Source: an uncultured euryarchaeote
GTDB taxonomy: Archaea > Thermoplasmatota > Poseidoniia > Poseidoniales > Poseidoniaceae
DNA length: 5,926 nucleotides
Reading direction: 5' to 3'
Assembly (NCBI GenBank): GCA_937881505.1
Contig: CALGEM010000338.1
Span: 1-5,926 of the forward strand
Program-made: the position numbers and the translations under genes
Shown here: positions 1-5,569 of the stretch, piece after piece
Layout of the letters: each line of letters opens with the position of its first letter
Numbering within the stretch: position 1 is the first letter of the stretch
Notes under the pieces: model-generated
Seen by the model: only the letters and a program-made list of their open reading frames with translations
What the model was told of the DNA's origin: nothing
The model's database searches: none

Positions 1-155
1 GCTCCGTTGGAGTCCAAAGCGATGTTTGTTCCCGCTCCCACATAACCAGAAGAGGCGGCTGTCTGCTTGTCGTCTTCAAGGAACGGTGTGTTGTAGGTCA
101 GCGTGTACGGCGTCATTGACACACCAACTTCAAGTGAAAGGGTGGACGAAGAAGA
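1..155 (-). other. Start of an Ig-like (putative He_PIG type) repeat, cut by window edge
   Basis: After a serine run (residues about 1069-1073), the segment TLSLEVGVSMTPYTLTYN (1074-1091) matches the first strand pattern of putative Ig-like repeats found in large archaeal and bacterial surface proteins, where V-G-x-x-M-T-P-x-T-x-T-Y-N opens each unit. The remainder, to residue 1120, is Gly/Ser/Ala rich and unassigned. More such repeats are likely to the left of the window, but this cannot be seen. Confidence 0.4.
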
Positions 156-3100
156 GGAGAGGGCCGTGTATATGCAGGAACCGTCAGAAAAGACGGCGTT
201 GCTGTTGTAATTGATGGCGATGGAATCCATACAGCCAGAAATCGGATTGCTCATCGAACTGTAGGTCCAAGAGACACCTGCAGCCCAGGGGTCGCTGTCG
301 TCCGCGTCATAAGCTCCCGCATTGAGAATGTGCAAATGCGAGCCCCACTTTGGGCGGAAATCACTGTTGTCGGGATCAACCAACATTTCTCGAATAGAGG
401 TGCTTGAAAGCGAACTGATGTTCTCAAGGACAACAGGTTCGTCTTGATTTAGAACGTTTCCAATTCCAAGTTGACCAATATGATTTCGACCCCAGCAAGC
501 CATTGAACCATTGGAAAGACGGGCACATAGGTGCTCCAAACCTGAGGTGAGATCAATTGCGAATGAACCAGCCTCAAAATGAACTGATGTCGCTGGCGAG
601 GTGCTATCGATATTGGTGTTGATACCCAATTGGCCGTAGGCATTGTCGCCCCAACAGCGAACAGAACCGTTGTTCAGCAGTGCACACGAAAAATATGAGC
701 CTGCGACCACCTTCAATGCTGGATTGCCTAAGGATTGTGTCGCTGTAAGGGAAGTTTTCTGCACAGTAGATCCGATTCCAAGTTGGCCTTGTTGATTTCG
801 ACCTGTGCATGCAACATCTCCGTCATCATACGCAACACATGTGTGATGTTTTCCAATACCCAAGGAAACGACCTGCCTGCCTGATGGCAATGGCACATAG
901 GTTGGAACTGACACCGTCGTGGTCGTATTGCCCAATCCCAACTGTCCGTAGTTGTTGTACCCCCAGCAGGAAACTGAACCGTTGTCCAGCAAGGCGCATG
1001 TGTGGAGATGTCCAGCCTCAATGTCCACGGCATAACGATTATTTCCGAAATCAACGAAGGTTGGAGTGGTTTTGTCCACCGTTGTTCCATCTCCGACTTG
1101 GCTGTATTGGTTGTCGCCCATGCAATAAACTGATTTGTTATCCAGCAGAACACAGGTGTGCAATTGTCCAAGTGTCACTTTAACTGGTGAACGACCCGTC
1201 CCTAAGTCAACGAATGTTGCAGCCCCTTGATTGGTCGTGTTGCCAAGACCAAGTTGTCCTTGACCATTCCATCCCCAGCAACTCAGAGAATTGTTATCAA
1301 GAATTGCACAACCATGGTGGGCTGCAACGCCGCCATGAGCAATAGATGTGGCGGTCCGGCCAGCACCGAGATCAACCCACCCCGGTTCGTGAACATTGGA
1401 ATCGCCTGCTGTGCTTGCATCACCAAGGGCGCCAAAGAAATTGCTCCCCCAACAGTACACAGAAGAATTTGAATAAAGAGCGCATGTTTGTCCACTACCT
1501 GCTGTCATTTTGTCTTGCTGTCCTTGCACGTAACCGTTCCAATTGTTCCAATGCGAGCCGTTGGGCAGGGGATTGGCGAAGACATCGTCCGAACGGTGGT
1601 CTGCCATTGCATCGACGGCATTTCGATGAAGCGTCGAATTCTTGTTGTTAATCCCGCCATCGGTCAGGAAAATGATGTCGTTCTTGCCAGTGGAATTGAA
1701 CACGGTGTTGTTGTGGATGTTGTGATAGTCGCCCTTGACCATCAATCCACCAGCGGCGTTCCAGATGACGTTATGGTGCATGGTGCCGTTGGCACCCGTG
1801 CCGACCTGATTGATGGGTGCATCAAAGCGAGCACCGTACTTGATGACATCGTGGATCCAATTGTAAGCAATTTCTGCACCTGGTGCTTCGCCTTGCATGA
1901 CTTGGACAACGGCACCGTCCGTTTGCAAATAACCAACATCCCACACCTCGTTGTAGAAGACCTTGGGTGCATCACCAATGGAGAGAACAGATGATGCACC
2001 GGTGAGGTGAACGGTGTTGTTGGTGAAGTACATGTCTCGGCCTCCCTCGTAAATCGTGACCATTAGGCCTTTCTGATCGGCCGCTGACCAATCGATGGCA
2101 TGGAAGTAGGAATTGTTCACCGTGTTGTTGTGCGATTGGCCCGGAGAACCTTGGAATTCAATGGCTCCACCGTCGGTGTTGGTGATCGAGATGTTGTCAA
2201 CAAAGGAGTTCTTTGAACGATAGAAGCGAGTCATCCAGCGGTCGTCTTCGGATTCACCAGCAATGCCTAGACCACGCTTGGATGTGCTTGGATATTCGAG
2301 GGTGGCGTTGGTAAAGGAACAACCATCACAGTTGTTGAAATTCACAGTTGTTGCAAAGAAATCGATGCCCTGAATCGTTACACCATCCGAGCCATCAACG
2401 CTGATGGCGAAGGGTTGCACCTTGACGCGCAAATCCAAATCGTTGGCGTTCTGGCCGGACGGCGTCTTGTAGTGGAGGCGGTTGTTCGTGTTGTTGAACC
2501 ACCATTCGCCGTCCTGGTCGATGAGTTCGCGCTTACCTTCCAAGAAGTAGGCATGGTGCTTGGTCTTCCACCCCACGCCGTTACCGTCGTAGGCAAAGGT
2601 GCCGTTGTTTGGATTCCAATCCGTGATGATGCGGCTGTTGCTGCGGAAGGAACCCAAGTTCATGACAGCGATCGCTCCGATTGGGTCAAGTCCCGACGCA
2701 TTCACCGTCTCGTTCAGGCCGGTGTGAACGCCCGTTTCGGGCCCTGCATCGGTCAACCAGCCAATCGTGTAGGCGTTGTTCGAGCCTGTGAGAGTCCCTT
2801 CTGCCCAGTATGAACGATTGAAGACGGTCTGATCATCAAATCCAGCGTTTGGCCATCGAGCAGGCACCTGTTCATCGTAGGCGAGGAAGAGCTGCCAGCC
2901 GTCGACCGGGAGGGTGACTTCCTGAATGCCGTCGCTGTCCGCAGCACCCCAGGAAACGTTCAGATCGTCCGCGATGCTTCGGGTTCCGTCAAACACGACT
3001 TGAGCCCCATCCGCAGCCCGAATCAACAGGTTGTCTTTGTTGGAAACGGTGACATTTTCGTGATACAGGCCGCTGGCGAGAATGATCTCGTCGTTGGCTG

Positions 3101-3362
3101 AAGAGATGTTCAGGGCATCCGACAAGGTGGCTTTCGGACAAGACCACGTGCCAGCCCAATCGTCCGAGCCTTGGGCGACATCAACGTAAATCGGTGTGCC
3201 GGAAGTTCGGGTGATGTCATTGCAACCAGCATTGAGCAACGAAGGATTTGTTTGGTCAGCCAAGGTCCATCCGCGATAGCCCTCGATGTAGGCCGTTTGC
3301 GCCAACATGACCATCAACAACGAGAGGACGAGCGCCTTCCGTTTTTGTGAATCGTTCAGCAT
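1..3362 (-). CDS. Giant secreted beta-helix / RCC1-propeller surface protein, C-terminus missing (runs off left edge)
   Basis: One uninterrupted frame of 1120 codons from ATG at 3362 to the window edge, with no stop, so the 3' end lies outside. The start is supported by GAGGTGG 4 nt upstream. Residues 1-24 form a signal peptide (KRK, then a hydrophobic stretch to about A24), so the protein is exported. Residues about 55-614 resemble a right-handed parallel beta-helix: an IYVD..GSDDWAGTW..P opening, ARWPNA at 168-173, GEWWFN then LHYKT near 285-300, and Asn-rich coils to about 610. Residues 618-985 are seven RCC1-like blades. Residues about 988-1040 look like the resumed end of the beta-helix (DPDNSDFRP). 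A two-Cys module (1043-1065), a Ser-rich linker and an Ig-like repeat start follow. About 28 N-x-S/T sequons would suit archaeal surface glycosylation. The likely role is at the cell surface, such as adhesion or polysaccharide binding or cleavage. No catalytic residues can be assigned. Domain calls are by eye; export and the continuous frame are firm. Confidence 0.9.
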   Translation of the reverse strand, partial: MLNDSQKRKALVLSLLMVMLAQTAYIEGYRGWTLADQTNPSLLNAGCNDITRTSGTPIYVDVAQGSDDWAGTWSCPKATLSDALNISSANDEIILASGLYHENVTVSNKDNLLIRAADGAQVVFDGTRSIADDLNVSWGAADSDGIQEVTLPVDGWQLFLAYDEQVPARWPNAGFDDQTVFNRSYWAEGTLTGSNNAYTIGWLTDAGPETGVHTGLNETVNASGLDPIGAIAVMNLGSFRSNSRIITDWNPNNGTFAYDGNGVGWKTKHHAYFLEGKRELIDQDGEWWFNNTNNRLHYKTPSGQNANDLDLRVKVQPFAISVDGSDGVTIQGIDFFATTVNFNNCDGCSFTNATLEYPSTSKRGLGIAGESEDDRWMTRFYRSKNSFVDNISITNTDGGAIEFQGSPGQSHNNTVNNSYFHAIDWSAADQKGLMVTIYEGGRDMYFTNNTVHLTGASSVLSIGDAPKVFYNEVWDVGYLQTDGAVVQVMQGEAPGAEIAYNWIHDVIKYGARFDAPINQVGTGANGTMHHNVIWNAAGGLMVKGDYHNIHNNTVFNSTGKNDIIFLTDGGINNKNSTLHRNAVDAMADHRSDDVFANPLPNGSHWNNWNGYVQGQQDKMTAGSGQTCALYSNSSVYCWGSNFFGALGDASTAGDSNVHEPGWVDLGAGRTATSIAHGGVAAHHGCAILDNNSLSCWGWNGQGQLGLGNTTNQGAATFVDLGTGRSPVKVTLGQLHTCVLLDNKSVYCMGDNQYSQVGDGTTVDKTTPTFVDFGNNRYAVDIEAGHLHTCALLDNGSVSCWGYNNYGQLGLGNTTTTVSVPTYVPLPSGRQVVSLGIGKHHTCVAYDDGDVACTGRNQQGQLGIGSTVQKTSLTATQSLGNPALKVVAGSYFSCALLNNGSVRCWGDNAYGQLGINTNIDSTSPATSVHFEAGSFAIDLTSGLEHLCARLSNGSMACWGRNHIGQLGIGNVLNQDEPVVLENISSLSSTSIREMLVDPDNSDFRPKWGSHLHILNAGAYDADDSDPWAAGVSWTYSSMSNPISGCMDSIAINYNSNAVFSDGSCIYTALSSSSSTLSLEVGVSMTPYTLTYNTPFLEDDKQTAASSGYVGAGTNIALDSNG
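168..236 (-). other. Two-Cys GC-D-A-NYN-A-DGSC-Y module
   Basis: Residues 1043-1065 follow the pattern G-C-x-D-x-x-A-x-N-Y-N-x-x-A-x-x-x-D-G-S-C-x-Y, with Cys at 1044 and 1063. This short module is frequent in large secreted proteins of marine bacteria and Marine Group II archaea, often as tandem copies or near other surface domains. The Asp/Asn-rich core suggests metal (calcium-like) binding or a disulfide-closed loop. Its function is not established. Only one copy is visible here. Confidence 0.75.
243..401 (-). other. Likely resumed C-terminal end of the beta-helix domain
   Basis: Residues about 988-1040 follow the last RCC1 blade and contain REMLVDPDNSDFRPKWGS, then LNAGAYDADDSDPWAAGVSWTY. 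The D-P-x-N-x-D-F-R-P-x-x-G-S pattern followed by an N/D-A-G-A motif is the usual closing element of secreted parallel beta-helix domains, where it comes directly after the last coils. Its position after the propeller suggests that it belongs to the beta-helix seen upstream. This assignment is by pattern only. Confidence 0.55.
408..1511 (-). repeat. Seven RCC1-like beta-propeller repeats with a Cys pair in each
   Basis: Residues 618-985 hold seven repeats of 51-58 residues with the consensus G-x-x-H-T-C-A-L-L-D-N-G-S-V-x-C-W-G-x-N-x-x-G-Q-L-G-x-G. The cysteines are 627/637, 685/695, 737/747, 789/799, 842/852, 893/903 and 946/956, always C-x9-C. Between repeats a P-x-x-V-x-L-G-x-G-R type strand recurs. 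Seven RCC1 blades are the number needed for one closed propeller. Blade 3 has CMG and SQVG, and blade 5 has CTG, in place of CWG and GQLG, while blade 1 has GALG. The Cys pairs lie on neighbouring strands and could form one disulfide per blade, as expected for an extracellular protein. RCC1 propellers usually bind proteins; the partner here is unknown. Confidence 0.92.
1521..3200 (-). other. Parallel beta-helix domain, main part
   Basis: Residues about 55-614 of the surface protein. The opening (Tyr-Val-Asp, then Gly-Ser-Asp-Asp, a P-K-A-T-L-S-D-A-L helix and an ILASGLYHENVTV strand) matches the usual first coil of pectate-lyase-like extracellular beta-helices. A middle segment with ARWPN (168-172) and GEWWFNNTNNRLHYKT (285-300) resembles the inserted segment of beta-helix proteins that act on polysaccharides, which typically read ARYPN and GEWYxD..LYLW. 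From about 325 on, coils of roughly 20-25 residues rich in Asn, Gly, Val and Ile repeat (such as VTIQGIDFF and NNTVNNSYFHAIDW). Fold is inferred from pattern; substrate and activity are unknown. Confidence 0.7.
3287..3362 (-). other. Signal peptide of the giant surface protein
   Basis: Residues 1-25 have the three-part layout of a Sec signal: a charged N-region with K7-R8-K9, a hydrophobic core from A10 to about A21 (Leu, Val and Met rich), and a short polar stretch AQTAY where cleavage is plausible around A24. No lipobox Cys follows the core, so lipid anchoring at this end is unlikely. The exact cleavage site is uncertain. Confidence 0.8.
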
Positions 3363-3366
3363 AACG

Positions 3367-3373
3367 CCACCTC
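3367..3373 (-). promoter_or_regulatory. Ribosome binding site of the surface-protein gene
   Basis: GAGGTGG on the minus strand, 4 nt before the ATG at 3362 (5 nt if only GAGGTG is counted). It shares the GAGGTG core with the sites of L10 and L12 in this window and decides the start ahead of Met17 and Met19. Confidence 0.8.
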
Positions 3374-3397
3374 GGTATGCTCTGCAAACGGTTGAGC

Positions 3398-3406
3398 CAT
3401 TTAAGC
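3398..3406 (-). promoter_or_regulatory. Candidate archaeal TATA box for the surface-protein gene
   Basis: The minus strand reads GCTTAAATG here, a partial match to the archaeal TATA consensus. Its centre is about 40 nt before the ATG. With the usual 25-27 nt to the transcription start, the transcript would begin near 3376, just before the ribosome binding site, giving a leader of about 14 nt. The spacing fits well; the sequence match is only moderate. Confidence 0.35.
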
Positions 3407-3425
3407 ACCAGCCCAATATCACAGG

Positions 3426-3451
3426 CGCCTCCCCCCCTAAAGGGGGAGGCG
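3426..3451. terminator. Strong GC-rich hairpin just after the 183-residue gene
   Basis: Perfect 10-bp inverted repeat, CGCCTCCCCC and GGGGGAGGCG, around the loop CCTAAA. It begins 4 nt after the TGA of the gene at 3455-4006 and precedes the promoter of the next gene on the same strand. No T-run follows on the minus strand, so classic archaeal termination is not supported. It could be an RNA-stabilising or end-processing stem, or a copy of a dispersed intergenic palindrome. The hairpin is certain as sequence; its role is inferred. Confidence 0.5.
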
Positions 3452-3454
3452 ATT

Positions 3455-4006
3455 TCACTCCTCTTCGGATGAAACGACTGCTGAATCTTGAGCATCATCC
3501 ACGCGGAATTCACCGGGCCAATCGTCCTGTGCAGCGACCGGCCAACCGCCCTTTTTTGTGTTGAAACCAAGGTTGGAAAATCGACGGCGTGATTGGCGCC
3601 AAACGGGCAACAGGTAGCCAACTTTGGAGCGTTCACCGAAGGTCCAACGCCAGGGGCAGCGATCCATCCGAGCCACCCAGTGATGGACCAGCGTTCTGAA
3701 GAGCGGTTCCTCGGGCCCGCCGGGGACCAGCCACGAGGCAATGTTGACCGCGCCAGACGAGCCACGAGTTTCCGACCAGCACGTCAATTCCATGCCGCGC
3801 ATGGGCCCGTTCAAAACCTTGAGCCCAAGGGTGCGCGCCGACTGAGCCATGGGCATGATGATGGCAAATCGGTCGACAAGGCGTGAGCCTTCATGACGTT
3901 CGAGGGCCCAGCCCGCTTCTTCAGCGAGTTCGCGAAAGATTCGGATGGCCTGAATGCTTGACACACTGACCTCAAGGTCGAGCGTCGCCTTTCTGACCAT
4001 GAACAT
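3455..4006 (-). CDS. Uncharacterised Trp-rich protein, 183 residues
   Basis: I do not recognise the family. ATG at 4006 opens the frame; a second ATG at 4000 (MVRKATLDLEV) is equally possible. An in-frame TGA lies about 95 nt upstream and no other start codon intervenes. Neither ATG has a clear ribosome binding site, so the mRNA may be leaderless. The N-terminus suggests a strand (KATLDLEVSV), a helix (SIQAIRIFRELAEEAGWAL), then several strands (about 40-95), a helix near 100-113 (EEPLFRTLVHHWVARM) and an HHW motif. Nine Trp in 183 residues is unusually high. There is no signal peptide or membrane segment. The last 20 residues are acidic (DDWPGEF to EEE). It follows the ribosomal genes by 208 nt and is probably a separate cytoplasmic protein. 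Natural composition and a clean C-terminus argue for a real gene over the overlapping frames. Confidence 0.65.
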   Translation of the reverse strand: MFMVRKATLDLEVSVSSIQAIRIFRELAEEAGWALERHEGSRLVDRFAIIMPMAQSARTLGLKVLNGPMRGMELTCWSETRGSSGAVNIASWLVPGGPEEPLFRTLVHHWVARMDRCPWRWTFGERSKVGYLLPVWRQSRRRFSNLGFNTKKGGWPVAAQDDWPGEFRVDDAQDSAVVSSEEE

Positions 4007-4105
4007 TCGAGCAGACTGGCAGGGATGAACCCTTTCGTCATCTGGCTCTCGCTCAAGGCTTTGTGCGAGGATGTCGTGCGTGCGATTGCGGCGCTTTCAC
4101 GGTCG

Positions 4106-4122
4106 TCGCCCCTGAAGGGCGA
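4106..4122. repeat. Small hairpin downstream of L12
   Basis: Inverted repeat TCGCCC and GGGCGA around the loop CTGAA. The core, CCCCTGAAGGG on the plus strand, resembles the centre of the larger hairpin at 3426-3451 (CCCCTAAAGGG). Both follow a gene end on the minus strand. The role is unknown. Confidence 0.45.
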
Positions 4123-4167
4123 GGTGTTCCCGTGGACAAGGACCGATGGACAGGCCGCGCTCACACG

Positions 4168-4185
4168 AAAACCGGCGTTAACCGG
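4168..4185 (-). terminator. Weak terminator candidate after L12
   Basis: On the minus strand, two CCGG blocks separated by TTAACG are followed by TTTT, about 30-50 nt after the L12 stop. The stem is only 4 bp and the T-run is short, so this is a weak candidate for the end of the ribosomal transcript. Confidence 0.25.
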
Positions 4186-4214
4186 CGTGCGAATCGGCAG
4201 CGATCGGACCTTGC

Positions 4215-4520
4215 TCAACCAAAGAGCGAGCCAAGACCGTCGAAGCCGCCTTCCTCTTCTTCCTCTTCCTCTTCTGCTTCTTCAGCAGCAGGGGCCTCGG
4301 CACCGCCAGCGGCGGCAGGGGCAGCAGCGGCTGCTGCAGGAGCAGCAACAGCTTGGGTCATGGCTTCAGCGATGTTGACTCCGGCGAGGGAGGCCACGAG
4401 GGCCTTCACTCGAGCGTCGTCAACGTCGACGCCAGCGCCCTTCAGGACAGCCTTTACCGACTTCTCATCAATCTCTTTTTCAGCAGCGTGCAACAGCATA
4501 GCAGCGTATACGTATTCCAT
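4215..4520 (-). CDS. rpl12: Ribosomal protein L12 (archaeal P1-type stalk protein)
   Basis: Complete, 101 residues, the usual length for archaeal L12. It forms the flexible P-stalk of the large ribosomal subunit; dimers sit on L10 and recruit translational GTPases. The N-terminal dimerisation domain, MEYVYAAMLLHAAEKEIDE then VLKGAGVDVDDARVKALVASLAGVNIAEA (about 1-55), is the archaeal/eukaryotic P1/P2 type and unrelated to bacterial L7/L12. An Ala-rich hinge (about 56-78), a Glu run (8 in a row, codons at 4251-4274) and the factor-binding tail GGFDGLGSLFG follow. The start has GAGGTG 7 nt upstream. It lies 29 nt after L10, in the same operon. The tail lacks the MGFGLFD ending of most archaea and matches the Thermoplasmata style. 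Confidence 0.98.
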   Translation of the reverse strand: MEYVYAAMLLHAAEKEIDEKSVKAVLKGAGVDVDDARVKALVASLAGVNIAEAMTQAVAAPAAAAAAPAAAGGAEAPAAEEAEEEEEEEEGGFDGLGSLFG

Positions 4521-4527
4521 GTTTTTT

Positions 4528-4533
4528 CACCTC
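4528..4533 (-). promoter_or_regulatory. Ribosome binding site of L12
   Basis: GAGGTG on the minus strand, followed by AAAAAAC and the ATG. A strong site lets L12 be translated independently within the operon, in keeping with its need for several copies per ribosome. Confidence 0.85.
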
Positions 4534-4549
4534 AATGTGTTTTGTTTGT

Positions 4550-5569
4550 TCAGCCGAACAGGCTCCCGAGGCCGTCAAAGCCGCCCTCTTCTTCCTCTTC
4601 TTCCTCTTCTTCAACCTCGGCTGGGGCTTCAGAAGCGCTCGTGTCGACAGCGGCTGCGGCGGAAGCGGCTGCAGAAGCAGCAGCGCCCATCATGGCAGCC
4701 AATTCGTCGTCGAGTGCATCGGGGCTCAGCGTGCCAGCAACGCCGAGGGCGCTGGCGTGGGCTCGAGCCACCAAGTGGGGAAGCGTTTCGGCCGTAGCGA
4801 CCGCTGCTTCCAAAGCAACAGCCAGCGCTTCTCCGCTGGCCTTGGCAAGAAGGGTTGGCATGGTGGTTGGCGTGAACCACGTGATGTTGCAGGCGAGGTT
4901 GAACGCACCTGCGGCCATGCCGATCAAGTCTTGCTCGAATTGTTCGTAGTCGATGTCGAGGGTGGCTGGCTCAAAGAGCGTACCATCTTCGAGGGTCCCG
5001 CAGAGACGGAGGCCCGTAACCATGGGGTTGATGCCAATCTTCGAGAGCATCATACCGAGTTCGCCTTCGAAGACTTCGCCTTCTTCCAGCACCACGGTGC
5101 GCTTCTGAATCTGGACACTACCACCCATGATCTTTGCAGGAATGCCGACCGAGTTCAGGTCACCAACAATGGGGCCAGGAGGCATACCGGTGTCTTGCTT
5201 CTCCACCACGATTTGGTAGGGTGCAATGTCGCCTTCTTTGGCGGCTCGACCGGCCTCGGTCTTCTTGAGTTCGGTGAACAACTGGAAGGAGTTGAACGTC
5301 GAGGTTGAGACCAAAGCAGGTTGCACAGCGGAGGCGTAGAGTTTCTCGAGGTCAGCGAAGTCAAAGCCAGCGCGTTCCCAAGCGAGCTTCATCAAGCGCT
5401 TCTTCGCCACTTGAATCTTCATGTTGCCACGGAGTTCGGCTCGCATGCCGAACATGGCCGAGGCGGGGACGCCGTGAATGTCAATGACGGCGATGGTCTC
5501 ACCGCTGGTCAACAGAGCGTGAAGGTCGTCAACGGTGTCCCTCTTCCAGGACATGACCTTTGGAATCAA
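4550..5569 (-). CDS. rplP0: Ribosomal protein L10 (archaeal P0, stalk base)
   Basis: Complete, 339 residues from the TTG at 5569, within the range of archaeal L10. It binds 23S rRNA together with L11 and carries the L12 dimers. The rRNA-binding domain (about 1-105) begins with SWKRDTVDDLHALL, the archaeal W-K-x-x-x-V pattern, and includes RAELRGNMKIQVAKKRLM. An insertion domain (about 108-195) has GDIAPYQIVVEKQDTGMPPGP and KIMGGSVQI. Helical segments (about 225-300) would bind L12. An Ala/Ser-rich hinge, nine Glu (4586-4612) and the tail GGFDGLGSLFG end the protein. The TTG overlaps the L1 stop as TTGA and is preceded by GAGGTGATC at good spacing; the alternative ATG at 5554 has only AAAGG 2 nt away. 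Translational coupling to L1 is likely. Confidence 0.97.
   Translation of the reverse strand: MIPKVMSWKRDTVDDLHALLTSGETIAVIDIHGVPASAMFGMRAELRGNMKIQVAKKRLMKLAWERAGFDFADLEKLYASAVQPALVSTSTFNSFQLFTELKKTEAGRAAKEGDIAPYQIVVEKQDTGMPPGPIVGDLNSVGIPAKIMGGSVQIQKRTVVLEEGEVFEGELGMMLSKIGINPMVTGLRLCGTLEDGTLFEPATLDIDYEQFEQDLIGMAAGAFNLACNITWFTPTTMPTLLAKASGEALAVALEAAVATAETLPHLVARAHASALGVAGTLSPDALDDELAAMMGAAASAAASAAAAVDTSASEAPAEVEEEEEEEEEGGFDGLGSLFG

Larger units (their letters stand above)
4007..4214. other. Spacer between the L12 gene and the 183-residue gene
   Basis: No convincing gene on either strand; the open frames crossing it have no ribosome binding site and are low-complexity or antisense to real genes. 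It holds a repeated octamer ACCGGCGT (4171-4178 and 4181-4188) and a small hairpin at 4106-4122. No TATA-like element was found ahead of the 183-residue gene on the minus strand. Confidence 0.6.

Noticed and set aside
728..1171. Minus-strand frame of 147 codons inside the RCC1 segment
   Set aside because: An out-of-frame shadow of the RCC1 repeats; the true frame is continuous from 3362 to 1.
251..1999. Possible frameshifts or a broken gene, because many short open frames appear in this region
   Set aside because: The full translation from 3362 to 1 has no stop and keeps all domain motifs in a single frame.
3256..3765. Minus-strand frame of 169 codons across the spacer before the surface-protein gene
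   Set aside because: Overlaps both neighbouring genes in another frame, runs through the hairpin, and has no start signal.
3811..4218. Minus-strand frame of 135 codons overlapping the L12 stop and the 183-residue gene
   Set aside because: Starts at a TTG without a ribosome binding site, has Ser/Arg-rich composition, and conflicts with the more protein-like frame at 3455-4006.
4251..4283. TTC/CTC simple repeat as a possible microsatellite (also 4586-4612)
   Set aside because: It encodes the poly-Glu part of the L12 and L10 tails, is in frame, and uses mixed GAA and GAG codons.
4522..4527. T6 run on the plus strand as a terminator
   Set aside because: No plus-strand gene ends here; on the coding strand it is the A-rich spacer between the L12 ribosome binding site and its ATG.
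4063..5308. Long plus-strand open frames (4063-4797 and 4535-5308)
   Set aside because: They are antisense to L12 and L10 and consist of Ser, Arg or Gln runs produced by the poly-Glu and Ala-rich codons. No ribosome binding site.
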